Below, piece by piece: positions 45,540 through 57,427 of a DNA stretch of 64,000 bases. The DNA lies in NCBI GenBank assembly GCA_030142905.1, contig JASJOG010000298.1, positions 124,001-188,000 on the forward strand, read 5' to 3'. Within the stretch, counting starts at the first letter, position 1; every line of letters starts with the position of its first letter. The stretch comes from Heliopora coerulea (lineage: Eukaryota > Cnidaria > Anthozoa > Scleralcyonacea > Helioporidae). The notes under the pieces were generated by a model. It did not search any database and was not told the DNA's origin. It saw nothing but the letters and a program-made list of their open reading frames with translations. A program made the position numbers and the translations under genes.

Positions 45540-46160
45540 AACCCAGGATGTAGGTCAAAACAAGAGACACGACGACAAAACGATATTTCGACTTTACTTC
45601 AAAGCCATTGTCAGATCAAGTGATTACAAAAATATCAAGGACGAACTGTCAATGGAAAACAGTTGTTTATATCTACAGATATCGGCGACCTATATTTTTG
45701 TGACCATTTGGTTAAACGACGACTTGGAATTAAAGTTGTAGTACTACCATTTCATCTTTGTGTCTTGTTTTGACCTGTTTACGCGTTGTTTTTTTACTTA
45801 TATTTTATTGATGGAGAAAATCGAGTTGAAAGTTGCCAAAACTTAATGCCAATTTACGTCACGTATCTAAAACCAAGGTCTCGGACCCGATCTTCTTCGT
45901 GATTTCTCGACGAATTGACGATGAGCTTGAGAAGTTACAGATGAAAAAACGACAAATTACGAGACATTCAGGAAGTAATAAAGATGTAGATTCATCAAGA
46001 ATTTTATCTCGTTCCTTTGAATAAAAATGAGAGCCCAGCTCAAAATTTTAAGGTGAAGAACCATGATCGCAACAAGGCAAGACAAGTTAAAACATTTTGA
46101 AAATAAGTTGGATTCTAACGCTTCGTTGCAACGTGCAACATCTTCAGAGTGTAATATTAC
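45540..46160 (-). mobile_element. Penelope-like terminal-repeat fragments with hammerhead-like relics
   Basis: Minus strand near 45585-45620: CTGACAATGGCTTTGAAGTA then AAGTCGAAATATC, a hammerhead-like core with G8 changed. At 45738-45785 an outer segment (CATTTCATCTTTGTGTCTTG) recurs at 47818-47840. At 46030-46150 the terminal repeat of the third lineage carries CTGAAGATGTTGCACG with GAAG in place of GAAA, another decayed hammerhead. Confidence 0.6.
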
Positions 46161-46284
46161 AAGGTTATCAGTGTCTATATATAAGTCTATTTACATGCGA
46201 GAATGAATAATTAATTGGCGCCCAGCCAATCACAAAAGGTGACAAGTAAGAAGCTGAGAGAAAAATTAATGACGGGGCGAGAGA

Positions 46285-46578
46285 CTAAAACAAAGAAAGA
46301 GGTGTGGAAGAGATATTTTCGTTGAGCGGAGGTTTGAGTTTAGAAATAAGTAGGCTTTCCCGAAGAAGTAGTTCAAAATTTGAATTGGAACGGCGGGAAG
46401 AGACAATGGTAAAGTCGTCGGGGGAGATGCTATGTCCGGTTTGACGAGTATGAGTGAGAACGCTCGACAGTGAATGAATAACCCGTTTCTTTCCCGTCAA
46501 AGGCGAAACCTCCATGTGCTCCGAGATACGTGTATGTAAATGGCGGCGTGTTTGACCCAGGGGTTTCTGCCTCATCAA
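46285..46578 (-). pseudogene. Penelope-like element, GIY-YIG domain C-terminal part
   Basis: The 97-residue minus-strand frame has G-Q-T-R-R-H-L-H-T-R-I-S-E-H-M, S-P-L-T-G-K, S-V-L-T-H-T, G-H-S-I-S, and L-R-E-S-L-L-I-S-K-L-K-P-P-L-N-E-N. It keeps the conserved Arg and Glu of a GIY-YIG nuclease and the usual K-L-K-P-x-L-N ending. The N-terminal GIY part is missing, so it is 5'-truncated. Its downstream flank is the terminal repeat at 46030-46150. It is a third subfamily, unlike 5594 and 7098. Confidence 0.8.
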
Positions 46579-46730
46579 AAACTAAACGCAGCGTAGTCAG
46601 TTCTGAAATTACCTAGAAAAAGTTTAAAGGTAACACTCTAACAAAAAAGACGGAACAAGTCTAAGACAAAACTTATCCCAAATTAAGAATAACGTCATAT
46701 CTTAAAAACTTAAGATACGAATCAATAACA

Positions 46731-46850
46731 AGACGAAACTTTGGTTTAAACTGTCATATTTCGACTTTATTTCAAAGTCATCGTCAATCTGCCTGAGAAT
46801 GACTTTGAAATAAAGTCGAAATATCACAGTTTCAACCAAGGCTTCGTCTC
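46731..46850. repeat. palindrome of hammerhead-bearing Penelope ends
   Basis: AGACGAAACTTTGGTTTAAA ... TTTCGACTTTATTTCAAAGT at the left is inverted at the right. Each arm encodes GACTTTGAAATAAAGTCGAA, the stem II plus GAAA of a hammerhead-like motif, with mutated CTGANGA cores. Confidence 0.75.
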
Positions 46851-46877
46851 GTTATAGACATATCTTGAATTTCCAAG

Positions 46878-46991
46878 ATGGCGTTACTCTTCGGAATATG
46901 TTTTATCTTCTATTTTTTTGAAGTTATCGGCTGGTCATGGTTTAAGAGAAAACAAGGTGCTCACGTTTCTAGCGAAAGCGTATATCACTAG
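46878..46991 (+). pseudogene. short ORF with signal-peptide-like start, perhaps a decayed set-2 relative
   Basis: The 37-residue frame begins MALLFGICFIFYFFEVIGWS, followed by F-K-R-K-Q-G and V-S-S-E-S. The hydrophobic start, a Trp, basic residues and S-S-E echo the exon at 10852. After the stop at 46991 the next frame stays open for 32 codons to 47088 with an acidic D-E-P-R-K-N-E-E-L-K stretch. That would fit a frameshifted small gene. No TATA box is clear and a Penelope palindrome ends just upstream. Confidence 0.25.
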
Positions 46992-47094
46992 AGTCAATGA
47001 GGCAGGAACATCTGGGCTTACCGACTGTGACGAACCTCGAAAGAACGAGGAACTGAAGATTCTTGATGAACCCGCACATCTTCCTTAATTCCTG

Positions 47095-49740
47095 ATTGTC
47101 TTGTAATTTATTGTCTTTTCCACGTGTAACTTCTCAAAGTCACTGACAATTAATCGAGAAATCACATACAAAATCAGCAAGGGGACGTTCGTTTTGGACA
47201 TGTAATGTAAATCGGCATTTCGTTTTGGGAACTTGGAATCTGATTTTCTCCATCAACAAGTAAAAGAACATCTCGTAAATATGTCACAACAAAACACAAC
47301 GATGGAACTGTAACAATTGACTATAATTCGAAGTCATCGTCTGCCCACGTTATCACAAAAATATCGACGGTCAATATCTGTGCATATAAATTTATGTATT
47401 CGATTTACAACTCGTCCTTTATATTTTTTTTTAATCGCTTGGTTTCACAATAGCTCTCAAATAAAGTTCTCAAACTCATTAATAATCCAGGAAATATTGT
47501 AGCCTATTCATGAACACCCACCTCATCTCATGCATTCGTTTTGATACCCAATGAAAACCTGTAAGAAATTCACTAGTGCTCAGAATCACGTTTCTTAATC
47601 TACATATTCAAATGAATGAAACATGTAAGACATCAGTCGGAATACTCGTTTGAGAAGCTACTTCGAATACTAGTTATTGTGTTTCATCAGGGAATTCCAA
47701 ACACTCAAAAACGACAAAAACCTCTGGGCTACGTCCCTCGGTTTTCATCATTTTCTCGTGTTTGCAACCCATAATGAAACGTTCAAACTCTCGTTTGAAC
47801 TGTTACTTAAAATATTACCATTTCATCTTTGAGTCTTGTTTTGACCTATGTATTCCTACCTCATATTGGTTTGGCTATACGTCTCTACATTTTGTAAAGC
47901 AAATCATCGCGAGATGAGTGAACGTTTTCCAAACAAACATTCCACATATTTGGCATTGGCTGCCGATTTTCAGATTTGAGAAACAATGGTGTACAGCGTT
48001 ATTAAACAGATTTTACAAAAGTTTTTAATTCACTTCCCGTCTATAATCTTCTACCACAAAGGAAATTAATGTTTATATGATATGACGTTTGCCTATTACG
48101 AGGAAACTGTTTAAAACAAAACTTTTCAAGCCTACTCCAACATTTTGAATTTGAATGTGAAGATGAAGACCCCATTACAGAGAATCGATGAAAGGTGAAT
48201 GTTAATATGCAGGCTATTATTACAGGCATACGACGAAACTAACTTCAACTGGGAAGGAATTCTATTCCTAGAAGTGCCAATTTCCAAAAACGCTCTTGCG
48301 GGGTGAAACTTTACGCCATTTGGAAATACTAAATAATATTTTTTAATACAATAAGTTGATTCTTATCCGAGCTCTTATTGGTTCATAACAGTTTTTATAT
48401 GAATATGCAAACACGAAATTTTCCCGCCCTTTCTTAAATCTACTTGTTATCTTATCAAAAAAAGTATAATTGACGGTTTTCCATGTTTATAAACTTTTAT
48501 ATAAAACACATGGGATGTTCTGAGACTTTCAAAAAAGCTAAAACACTCGCCTGAAACTCGTGTTGTCGTCACTCTTTCGTCAAGTTTTGTCGATATATAA
48601 CCATGGAAAACCATTTGATATTTCTTCAACTGAAGGACTCCAATTGAAGCAAGCAGCCTCATTCTTACTTTTACTCAAAATACTAAAATATTTCTATAAT
48701 ACTTTTCATGCACGATGGAAAATTGCAACGTTCGCTTCAAGAGTTTAAAGTGCTGACGTTTTAGAGGAAGATATTCGAATTCCATTCGATTCAGCAAATG
48801 AATTAAGTTCTCTCAAAAAGATGAAATTTCAATATGTTAACTCTATTTCAGGCTCTTTGTCATTTAAGGTTAACATACCACAATAAGAATAGCTGAGCTC
48901 CTTGAACGAAACATACAATCTTCTGGCTCCAATGGAAATAACAACAACGTTGTCCCCGACGCTCGTTCAAGAAAAGCGAGGGTCAGCTAAATTCTGAGAG
49001 ACATACAAACGAAAACACCGGAACACAGCAGTGTTAACAATTTGTTTAAACATTGGGTTTGTTTTCAAAATGTCCTCCAGCCATCCTTCCGATAAGTTAA
49101 ATGTATAAACACTGCGCAGCTGCCCCGTGGGAAACCGGTTGGCGTTGTCTGGCTTCACATGGCGTCATATACAATTTCCCACGAAATTTTGAAAGATGTA
49201 TGGCGTAAGGGCTTCGAAAAGACTTCCCCGACACGTCTTTGTTTCACTGCCAGCAAAGTTCAAGGTCCCCGCTCTCGTCGGCGAATGAGGTTGTATCAAT
49301 GTCTTTAAAAGACAGTTTAATTGAGCCCCACTTTTGAATTAACTCACCACGCTGCCATCACCACGTCGGAAGCGAGAGATCAACCGATGCCAAGCTTTTC
49401 TCTGCGAATGCTATTTCGAGACAACAGGTCCAAAGTGGTTCCTATTTCCATGACTCATGTTCTACGTCAAACAAGGAGGGGTTTTCCTTCGCGTTTAATT
49501 GGATTTCACTTTGATAAAACCTCGAAATAAACGATGAAAAGTGATAGAGCATACCCAGTCAACTGGCCACTCGTGCTTTCCATTATTACAACCTTAGCAG
49601 CCCCGTGAATCCAGAAAATTACCTTGTTTGTAACCACTCGTTATTCTGTTGACAGCCGCGGAATGCGAGGTTGCAAACAACTCGCAGAATGTTTTTAATT
49701 TGCTGAGAATTTTAATTCACTCGTCTATATGCTTGAAATT
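47095..49740. other. no gene recognised
   Basis: 47818-47840 shares a segment with 45745-45768 (Penelope flank). The rest shows no supported coding sequence. Confidence 0.4.
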
Positions 49741-49826
49741 TCAGGGTCGGTCATTTCCTGCGGTGAACTATAACTACAGATTGCCTTCTTGTCGACACTT
49801 ATTAAAAGTCATTTGACCTCTGTTCC

Positions 49827-49834
49827 TATAAAAG
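49827..49834 (+). promoter_or_regulatory. TATA box (TATAAAAG) of the second VVTLIG gene
   Basis: TATAAAAG 111 bases before the ATG at 49938. It also argues against the in-frame upstream ATG at 49842, which would lie too close to the TATA box to be in the mRNA. Confidence 0.8.
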
Positions 49835-49937
49835 GCAGTTCATGTTTGTGCCTTCTCACACACAACCTCAGCCTACACATACTGTTTGGTGCGTTGGAAA
49901 AAACACGATCACAAAGTTCGAAAAACCTGTTCGGAGT

Positions 49938-51906
49938 ATGAATGCTTGGAAGGTCGTAATTCTCTTCATTGTATCTGTCACGTTTTGGACAACGCAGGTT
50001 CAAAGCGTCGTAACTCTTATTGGACCTCGAAGGCGCGGCTCAAAGAAATCTGGCCAACATAACGTTATTCCAGGCTTGGTGAAAAAGAGCAAGACTCCCC
50101 CAGCACGAAAAGCAGTCAATGATTTAATTGAAATCTTTAAAGACCCAGCAAAGTCCAAAGGTAAACAAAATGTTTTAAGTGAACGTTACTTCAGCTTAAG
50201 AATCGAGTAGTTCGACTTCAGCCAGGCTTGTGCGTGTTTGAGGGTGATTCATGAGGCTAACTTTGTGAAAATGTTATACAAACCATTCCTTAATCACTTA
50301 TGTCTTCATTTACATTCGTTTACACCACTTATGTCTTCATTGGTGTGGAATTCTTTGTAAGATTTTTTGGTTAATTTTCGGACTTAAAAAAAACCATTTC
50401 GAGTTGTTCTCTTCCTTCCTTCCTTCCAGTCTGAAGATTTGCGTCACGTAGCATTAAAATGCGAAACGACAATCGTGTTCTCTGCAGCTTTTTTTAACTT
50501 TTCGATTAAAAATATGACTGCAAACACATTCCCAATAACTTTAGCAAACACGGACTGCTCGGAGAAATAACAGAAGTAATATATTGACTGCTAACTGAGC
50601 GATACATAATTTCAAAAAGGTGGGACAATGGTTTATAAAGGTCACGAATACAGTAGTTCTTTCTCATGTAAGTTATTTACATGAAGTTCTTGATGTTGTC
50701 TTTGTTGTGATGAGAGATCACTCAAAACGATCAGGGGTAAATAATTTGGGTTGATATTCGATTAATGCCAGGTGTGAGCAATTGTTATCGTAAGAAGCTC
50801 GTTATTATCTGCGTGTAGGTATTCGTCATGAGTAACTGTACTGAATTGCAAATCAATACCCGTTACTTCCCAATTTCGGCTAGAAAGCTTAGAAGGCATT
50901 TCACATCTCGTTAAACGAACCTTCACCTCAGATTCCGGTCAACCACAAATAAAAGAAGGGTCTACTTAAAAACAACTCAAGTGTAAGGTGTTTATGAGTT
51001 CTTCACACTAAAGATTGTTAAAGTTTGGCAAATTTACTTAATCATTACAAAAGGATGTTCTCACATACTCGAGTTAATGCGCTAAGTAGGTCATTAAAAA
51101 ACAAAATGGCTACAGGTTATTGACGTTGACAAATCTCAACGGATTCACAGCTCTAATTACCGAGAATTCCGTCCCTATTCATCACTGATAATCAATTGCT
51201 AAATATATACTACGCCGTGTCACGCGATACCGAAACTATACGCCAAATTGGTCCGAAACACTGAACTCTAATAGCACCTCACAGGCTAATCCAATGCCGC
51301 CGTGAGGCGAAGTTCTTCACAACCTCCTTGACTTGACTGTCTTTCTGTGCCACTCGAACATTGAAAACAGAGTCAAAAAGGCATCGAATTTCTACATTAC
51401 AATGCGTTTGGGAACAAACCGGTTGATCACTATACATCATTCAAATAGTACGTGTGGATTACGACTGTCTGAAAAAGGAATAGAAAACCGAAAAAAAAAA
51501 CACCGTTTGTTTGATCGTTTCCAAACTAAGCCGTTCAGAAAACAAAGTATAAGCTATTTTTAAAAGTAAACATTCGCATCCTTATCTTCATCTTCACCAT
51601 TATCAATGGAAAATTCAGGGAAAGAAGTGGAATATCTCCTCTCTTTCTTCCAAAATGGGGTAAATAGCGTGATATTAATGGTTGATATATATAAGGTGAA
51701 CCATATATGCACCAAAGAGTTTAGTTGCCTTCCATCTGGGATCCAAATTTGTATTGTTTATAAAAAATTCTGGCATACAGCAGACTAAGAAGGTGGACGT
51801 CAAAGGTGTACTACAACATTTGGCCACTAAAGAGTTAAATTAAAGTAATTTTTTTCCTCTTACAGCTGGGAAATCAAGAAGTCGCAGAGGTCTGTCTCTG
51901 TGGTAG
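49938..51906 (+). CDS. VVTLIG-family secreted basic peptide, two exons
   Basis: Exon 1 is 49938-50160 and exon 2 is 51866-51906; the intron of 1705 bases is GT-AG and phase 1 (donor CAAAG|GTAAAC, acceptor TTTTTTTCCTCTTACAG). The product is 87 residues. Residues 1-23 form a signal peptide: M-N-A-W-K, a hydrophobic core, then T-Q-V-Q-S before the cut. The mature part (24-87) begins V-V-T-L-I-G-P-R-R-R, has 17 Lys/Arg, 3 Asp/Glu and no Cys. A middle segment N-D-L-I-E-I-F-K could form a short helix. Exon 2 encodes A-G-K-S-R-S-R-R and ends G-L-S-L-W. Signal peptide, hexapeptide, intron phase, intron length and total length all match the gene at 26830. Basic clusters R-R-R, K-K and R-R may be processing sites. 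Not a family I recognise; secretion is inferred from the N-terminus. Confidence 0.8.
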
Positions 51907-51959
51907 ATGATGGCAAGATGAACTAAGACTATGAGAAACTGTAGGACTAAAATGGACTG

Positions 51960-51965
51960 AATAAA
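51960..51965 (+). terminator. poly(A) signal AATAAA
   Basis: AATAAA 54 bases after the stop at 51906, a normal distance for a short 3' UTR. Confidence 0.65.
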
Positions 51966-52549
51966 TGGTACAAAGAACACTGTTGAACTAAGCTATTAAA
52001 AAGAGACAATGCCATGAAGCAACAAAGGACTGGACCACTGTAGAGACAAATTCAATGAACTGCTCCCAAATAGTTCCAGTGATAGTCAAGTCAACACTTG
52101 GACACATTTCACAGTAGGCTCAACAGAACAGTAACTCCTATGAAGATTAGTTTTATCAAGATTGCAAAAAGTATAACTAATTGCAACTGCATATTTAACT
52201 AATTATTTATGATGTTCCATTTACATAAGCTTGTTAATTTGAGTCTGAAAATTAAACAAATAATCAATTTTATGTTGGATTTCCATTGCTTGGAGTTCAT
52301 TAGCATGATAGCAACAGAAAACAACTAGGTCCTACCAGAATTTCTGCACACATATAATTGTTTCATTATTCTGTTTGAATGCCAGATGATGTGTGCTGAC
52401 AGGGTGCCTAGCTGTGCAATAAGGTGTTGGTACAGACCAATTAGCAAAGTAGACTTGAGTATGTCCTATGAATGATTAACAATAACAAACCCTGAAAGAT
52501 TGAACTAAGTCTTTATCATTATGCAACAAACCCTGCAAGATTTATCTAA

Positions 52550-52672
52550 ATCTTTATCATTATGATTATCATCATCATAATAGTCATTGTCATTACCATC
52601 ATCATTATCATTAATATTATTTCATTACTACCATTATCATCATTATTATTGTTGTTTTTATTGTTATAATTC
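52550..52672. repeat. (ATC/ATT)n microsatellite
   Basis: Degenerate ATCATT, ATTATC and CATCATCAT units. Confidence 0.9.
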
Positions 52673-53079
52673 CTATGCAAGACTGCATCCTCAATTTCCC
52701 TCTGGTTAAAAGTCAGATTTACTCTACAGGGGGAAAGGTGATGGGCTGCCATGGTAACAACGATGGTTTAAAATATCACTATAATTATTATTCATCAACC
52801 AGTTCTTGCCTATGATAACATGTTCACGATACTGCCTGATAAAGAATCAGACATAATTTGACGTTACTCTGGCTTAAAAATATTTTGAACATAACTTAAA
52901 AAGTTACTGCTCATTACCAAATGTTTAGAAATAAGACTCCACTCATACTCCACAGAACAACTGATTACACAATCAATTAACAAGGCACCTATAAATCTTC
53001 CAGCAATTGACCATTGTCATCACAATTTATTGGACCTCATATCAGATAGTGGCAATTCACTAAGGGGAGGGGCATCAGG

Positions 53080-53106
53080 TGTGTGTGTGTGTGTGTGTGT
53101 GTGTGT
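53080..53106. repeat. (TG)n microsatellite
   Basis: About 13 GT units. Confidence 0.95.
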
Positions 53107-55403
53107 ACATATCCTCTTAAAAATGTTTGTACCCCATGTGCCCCCAAAATGAGATTTATGACTTTAAAAATTTTAATGGATTCCTGCCAAATGAAACCAG
53201 TGAACTGCATTATACTAAATTATACTAGACCAAATTATATTACATCATATATCTTCTTATAACATAAATGAACAAATGCATATTACATTGCATTAAGGTA
53301 GTGCTTCCTATTTTCTTCTGTAGCATGCTAATCTTGGAACCTGAGAAATTTTTCTTGTCAACTGGTGTACCCCTTAGTTCAAAATATCTCACAAAACCAA
53401 TGATTTCAGTGATCCTGGTTGAGCATGTGCAGACCTGCCTACCTTTAAAGTACTAAAATCTGAACATTTAAAATTTTTTTGTAAGAAAAAGTCTGGAAAT
53501 TTGAAAAAAAAAAAAAAGTTGAGTTTTTTACAAGATCTCAAAAAGGACCACATTCATGTTTAATTACTTGCCTCATTTCCATATAACTTAAAGGATTATA
53601 GGCAGTCAAAGTTTTTCATCAAAAGCTATTTTCACTGATTCATTGATTAGTTGATCCAGAGTCATGCTGTTTTGATGGTCAAAGAAGTACCTCTTTTTTT
53701 GAGATTTCTTTGCCCAAATTCCTTCTGTCAATTGCACTCTTTCAAGGACTGAGAGTAATAATTTTTACTATTATACATTCAAACTTCATCCTTGTTTCTT
53801 ATTGGTTGACATTCACCAGTTAATTCTTGATGTCTGGAAGCCATGACATTGTTTTGGCTAAATATCATGAATTATTTGATGGAGCTGTCCAAAATAAAAA
53901 ATTATTAGATGCTCATGACCTATCCACCTCAAGGTGGCAAAAATTACAAAGCAGTTAAAAATGGCCTGCAGCAGTTTGGAAAGTTAATCGCATCAGTCTT
54001 TTTAATGCAAATCTTTTCCTGCATCTATGGCTGTTCTGAGTGTATAATATAACAATTATTTGATTTGGCTTATGCGTAACATCAAGAATTATCTAGACCT
54101 CGGCCTGGATAATTCTTGATATTGTGCTCAGCCTCATCCAATATTTGCTTATTGGTGACTTTCCTTTAAAAATTGTGCGACACACGACACATTCGTGAGA
54201 GTTGGCAGGTCTGTACTTAAGTTCCTGGTCTCCTTCATATCTGCTGTTATGCTACAGGAAATCTGACATTTCCTGGAATCACATGCCAATATAAACTTAG
54301 CGTACACATGCCATTTAAGGGTTTTTAGTGTTAAATGAAGCTAAACGAACATTTGCAAGTCAAAGTGAATCTCTGTTATAGAGACTATACAAACACATTC
54401 GAATGTGTCCTACCAGAACGGAAGCAATAGTATTTGTCCCCACCACCTCATAAATATTAAATGAATGACGTCCCTGGCCTTTTCACTTCAAAAAGAACCT
54501 TTCAACAAGCACTCCCATGAAAAAAACATCCTATTCTACTATCTCCAAGTTTGTTCTACAAGAGCCATTATGCATCACCTTAACATGACATGTCCAGCAT
54601 TTACAGGTAAAATGCCGACGTATACGGAACAAATAAAGAACTTTTCTCACCTTTTATTGTTTTCACTGATCCCAGTACTTCCACAGGTCATTTACTTCGT
54701 TTCTCTGACTCGATACACATGTACAAGAATTAAAATTTTATCTTTAAATCTCAGACCATCGCCGGTCCCAAAACAGAATTATGGCAATACTTTGTAACCT
54801 CTCATTCTTATGTCCGCCATGTTGACCGGATGTCGCTTTTCCGATAACTTGAGAAGTTTCAATTCAGTTGAATTATTTCACGGTAATTTGCTGATATATC
54901 TCACCGTAGACACATGTTCAGGCAGGGCTGTAAGTAGAGTAACGGTAATGGGCGTTGACTTGGAAAAATTCGAATTCGGACATCCGCATGCAAAAATGGA
55001 TTCTTCATTTCGTTTGCTGAATTTTGGTCTTAACCTACTGTTTTTACTGACATTTCATTTGACTGTGGAAAGTTTGGAATTTGTTGAGCAGCTTCGTTCT
55101 GCATCGTTAAGTTTCTTACTTAGTTTGTTCTTCTCGCTTAACATTTCTCAAAAATTTTAATCATTGTCCAACGTGAACAAGTTTTTTTTTCAATTTTTCT
55201 GGTCTGAGTGGATTGATACGGGAAAGATCCACCCGCTCACATCTGTTTAGAGAATTGTTGTAGGATGATGACTGCCAAAGAATTTATCAGGGAGGAAGGA
55301 TCAGAAATTTGTAAAGATAACGTGTGACGACTGGTGCTCAGACGTCATATTGTGTTGATATATGTTGTGGCCCATGGCATCTTTACAGTAAGAAGGATCC
55401 TCG

Positions 55404-55869
55404 TTCTGTACAGTGTGTTGTTCTCCTCTCTCACTCTGTACAGTGTGTTGTTTCCTTCTCTTACTATGTACAGTTTGTTATTCTCCTCTATCACTCTGTA
55501 CAGTGCGTTGTTATCCTCTCTCATTCTGTACAGTGTGTTGTTCTTCTCTCTCACTCTGTACAGCGATGTTTTCCTCTCACTTTGTACAGTGTGTTGTTTT
55601 CCTCTCTCGCTCTGTACAGTGTATTGTTTTCCTCTCATTCTGTACAATGTGATATTTTCCTCTCTCACTCTGTACGGTGTTGTTCCCCCTCTGACTCTGT
55701 ACAGTATATTATTCTCCTTTCTCACTATGTACAAAGCATTGTTTTCCTCTCTCACTCATTACAGTACGATATTTTCCTCTTTCATTCCGTAGAGTGCGTT
55801 GTTCCCCTCTCTCACTCTGTAGGTGTTGTCTTCCCTTTCCACTCTATACAGTATTTTGTTCTCTCTTCT
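55404..55869. repeat. 30-bp minisatellite, about 15 units
   Basis: The unit is TCTGTACAGTGTGTTGTTCT then CCTCTCTCAC, with most copies 30 bases and some shortened. Because 30 is a multiple of three, several frames stay open across it (up to 197 codons, S-V-Q-C-V-V-L-L-S-H repeats). Units of 25-29 bases shift the frame without destroying it, which argues against translation. Confidence 0.9.
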
Positions 55870-55979
55870 AACGTGGTATGGAGGAAGACGTCTAACAATG
55901 CATGGGTCCAGGAATGATTCGCAATGGTGGCGCAACAATGAGGACAAAAAATGACATCATCGTTATGATTGCGAAGTAG

Positions 55980-56990
55980 TACTTGAATAGAAATTTTTAA
56001 AAAAAGTTTTAAAAAAGCCCCATGGATAAAAAACGGGCTATTCAATCAACGACTGTAGCGTATTCGACTTCGCTCCTTGGAGTTATCGGTTAAACTACAT
56101 GAAGAAATTTTTACGGTAAAGTTACTGCATGACTGGAAAAAGGAGTAAACAATATGGCTGCATGATACAGTAATCAACAATCTTGCATGATGACATTTCT
56201 ATTCCAACTTGATGAACAGTCAATAATTCCCTTGCCCCCAAAATTGTGACATTTATCAGTAAATATTTACGATTTTTTTTTCATTTGATGTCCTTAAAAC
56301 TGAGAGATCCAGTTAACAAATTCAGATTATCGCGATTTTTCTGTTATAGTCGATTATAAAGCTATTTCGTTATCTGATAATTGAGATGACTCGGCGGAAC
56401 TGCGCCGCGATATTAAACTTAAGAATGGGGTTATGTTCTTTGGTACCACGTACTTTCAACTTCTTCGTTCATTTCAATAGTTGAAACATGTCAGTTATTT
56501 TCAAATGTCTAAAACTATTTAATTTAAGTAGGCTTTGACCGGTAAAGTTTAATACAAGGATAGAAATTTTTACGGGAGGACTTAAAAAGCCTGTGAATAC
56601 GCAATTGATTATTCAGTCAACGTCGGCGCATTTCACTCCTTTGTGCTGGGAGTTAAACTGAATAAAAGTTTTAATATTAAGGCTATTGGCCGATTGGTAA
56701 AAAAAGTTTCGTAATAAGGCTGCAGCAATGAACCAACCAGCGTGGTGCGGGAGCTTCTCTATTCAAGTTGGTCGAATAGTCAATTATTTCTTTGCCCCAA
56801 AAATTTTGGGATACGTATGAATAAATATTGCCCAATATTTTCATTTACTTTCAATTACGGAATCATTGAACTGTCGCATTAAATGTCACATTAAACTGGC
56901 GAAAGAAAATTTTTAGCTGGTTAGTATCCAGGAATTTTGTGGGGATTGCTAAGATAAAAATACCTGGAAATTCACAAATTTAAAAAATCC
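55980..56990. repeat. diverged tandem duplication, period about 570 bp
   Basis: AGAAATTTTTA, TCAATCAACGACTGTAGCG, GGAGTTA and AGTCAATAATTCCCTTGCCC in 55988-56245 recur in order at 56565-56815 (for example AGTCAATTATTTCTTTGCCC). Confidence 0.65.
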
Positions 56991-57421
56991 TCTCAATATC
57001 TATTCCTTTTCATTTTATCGACACCCACAAGTCAGCGGTGATTTTTGAAATTGCGACCGCGGACAAACACAGCGAACTTCCCAGCAGTTATTGTGGAAAT
57101 CTAGGGTTGTCAACTTTTAATTTTATAAAAAGCTTCGTTGAGACGGAGGAATGGCTATTCCAACTTTGTGGCTGTTTAAAAATACATCCAAAAATAAGGA
57201 AGATTAGTGTGTTCTTTGTTAGTATTGCATCTCAAAGATTTTTTCAATTATGGTCAAAATTCGATTGACGATTTTATATCTATTATTCCGTAACTTTTTT
57301 CTTACGTTAAATGCCCTATTTTTAAAGAAAATGTTCCAAAATTTAATCGTTGTATTTAACTCATTTACCAGCAATATCGCAAAAGGCGCAGTAAACAAGT
57401 AGAACACGATGAGAACTATCA

Positions 57422-57427
57422 TTTATT
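57422..57427 (-). terminator. poly(A) signal AATAAA of the PPP6R-like gene
   Basis: AATAAA on the minus strand 309 bases beyond the stop codon at 57736; the first canonical signal I found. Confidence 0.5.

Larger units (their letters stand above)
51970..55400. other. no gene recognised
   Basis: The ATGGCGGAC on the minus strand at 54816 followed by a few codons and GTTACA could be a first exon, but I cannot trace exons after it. The frame at 54996-55160 on the plus strand starts with a signal-peptide-like stretch but has no promoter or splice support. Confidence 0.35.

Noticed and set aside
49842..49937. Upstream in-frame ATG extending the VVTLIG protein by 32 residues
   Set aside because: It lies only 8 bases past the TATA box and would bury the signal peptide.
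54810..55160. 116-codon frame with a signal-peptide-like stretch from 54996
   Set aside because: No TATA box, splice site or paralogue; hydrophobicity alone is weak evidence in AT-rich DNA.
55324..55917. 197-codon frame with Cys/Val/Ser repeats
   Set aside because: It is the 30-bp minisatellite read in frame; other frames on both strands are equally open.
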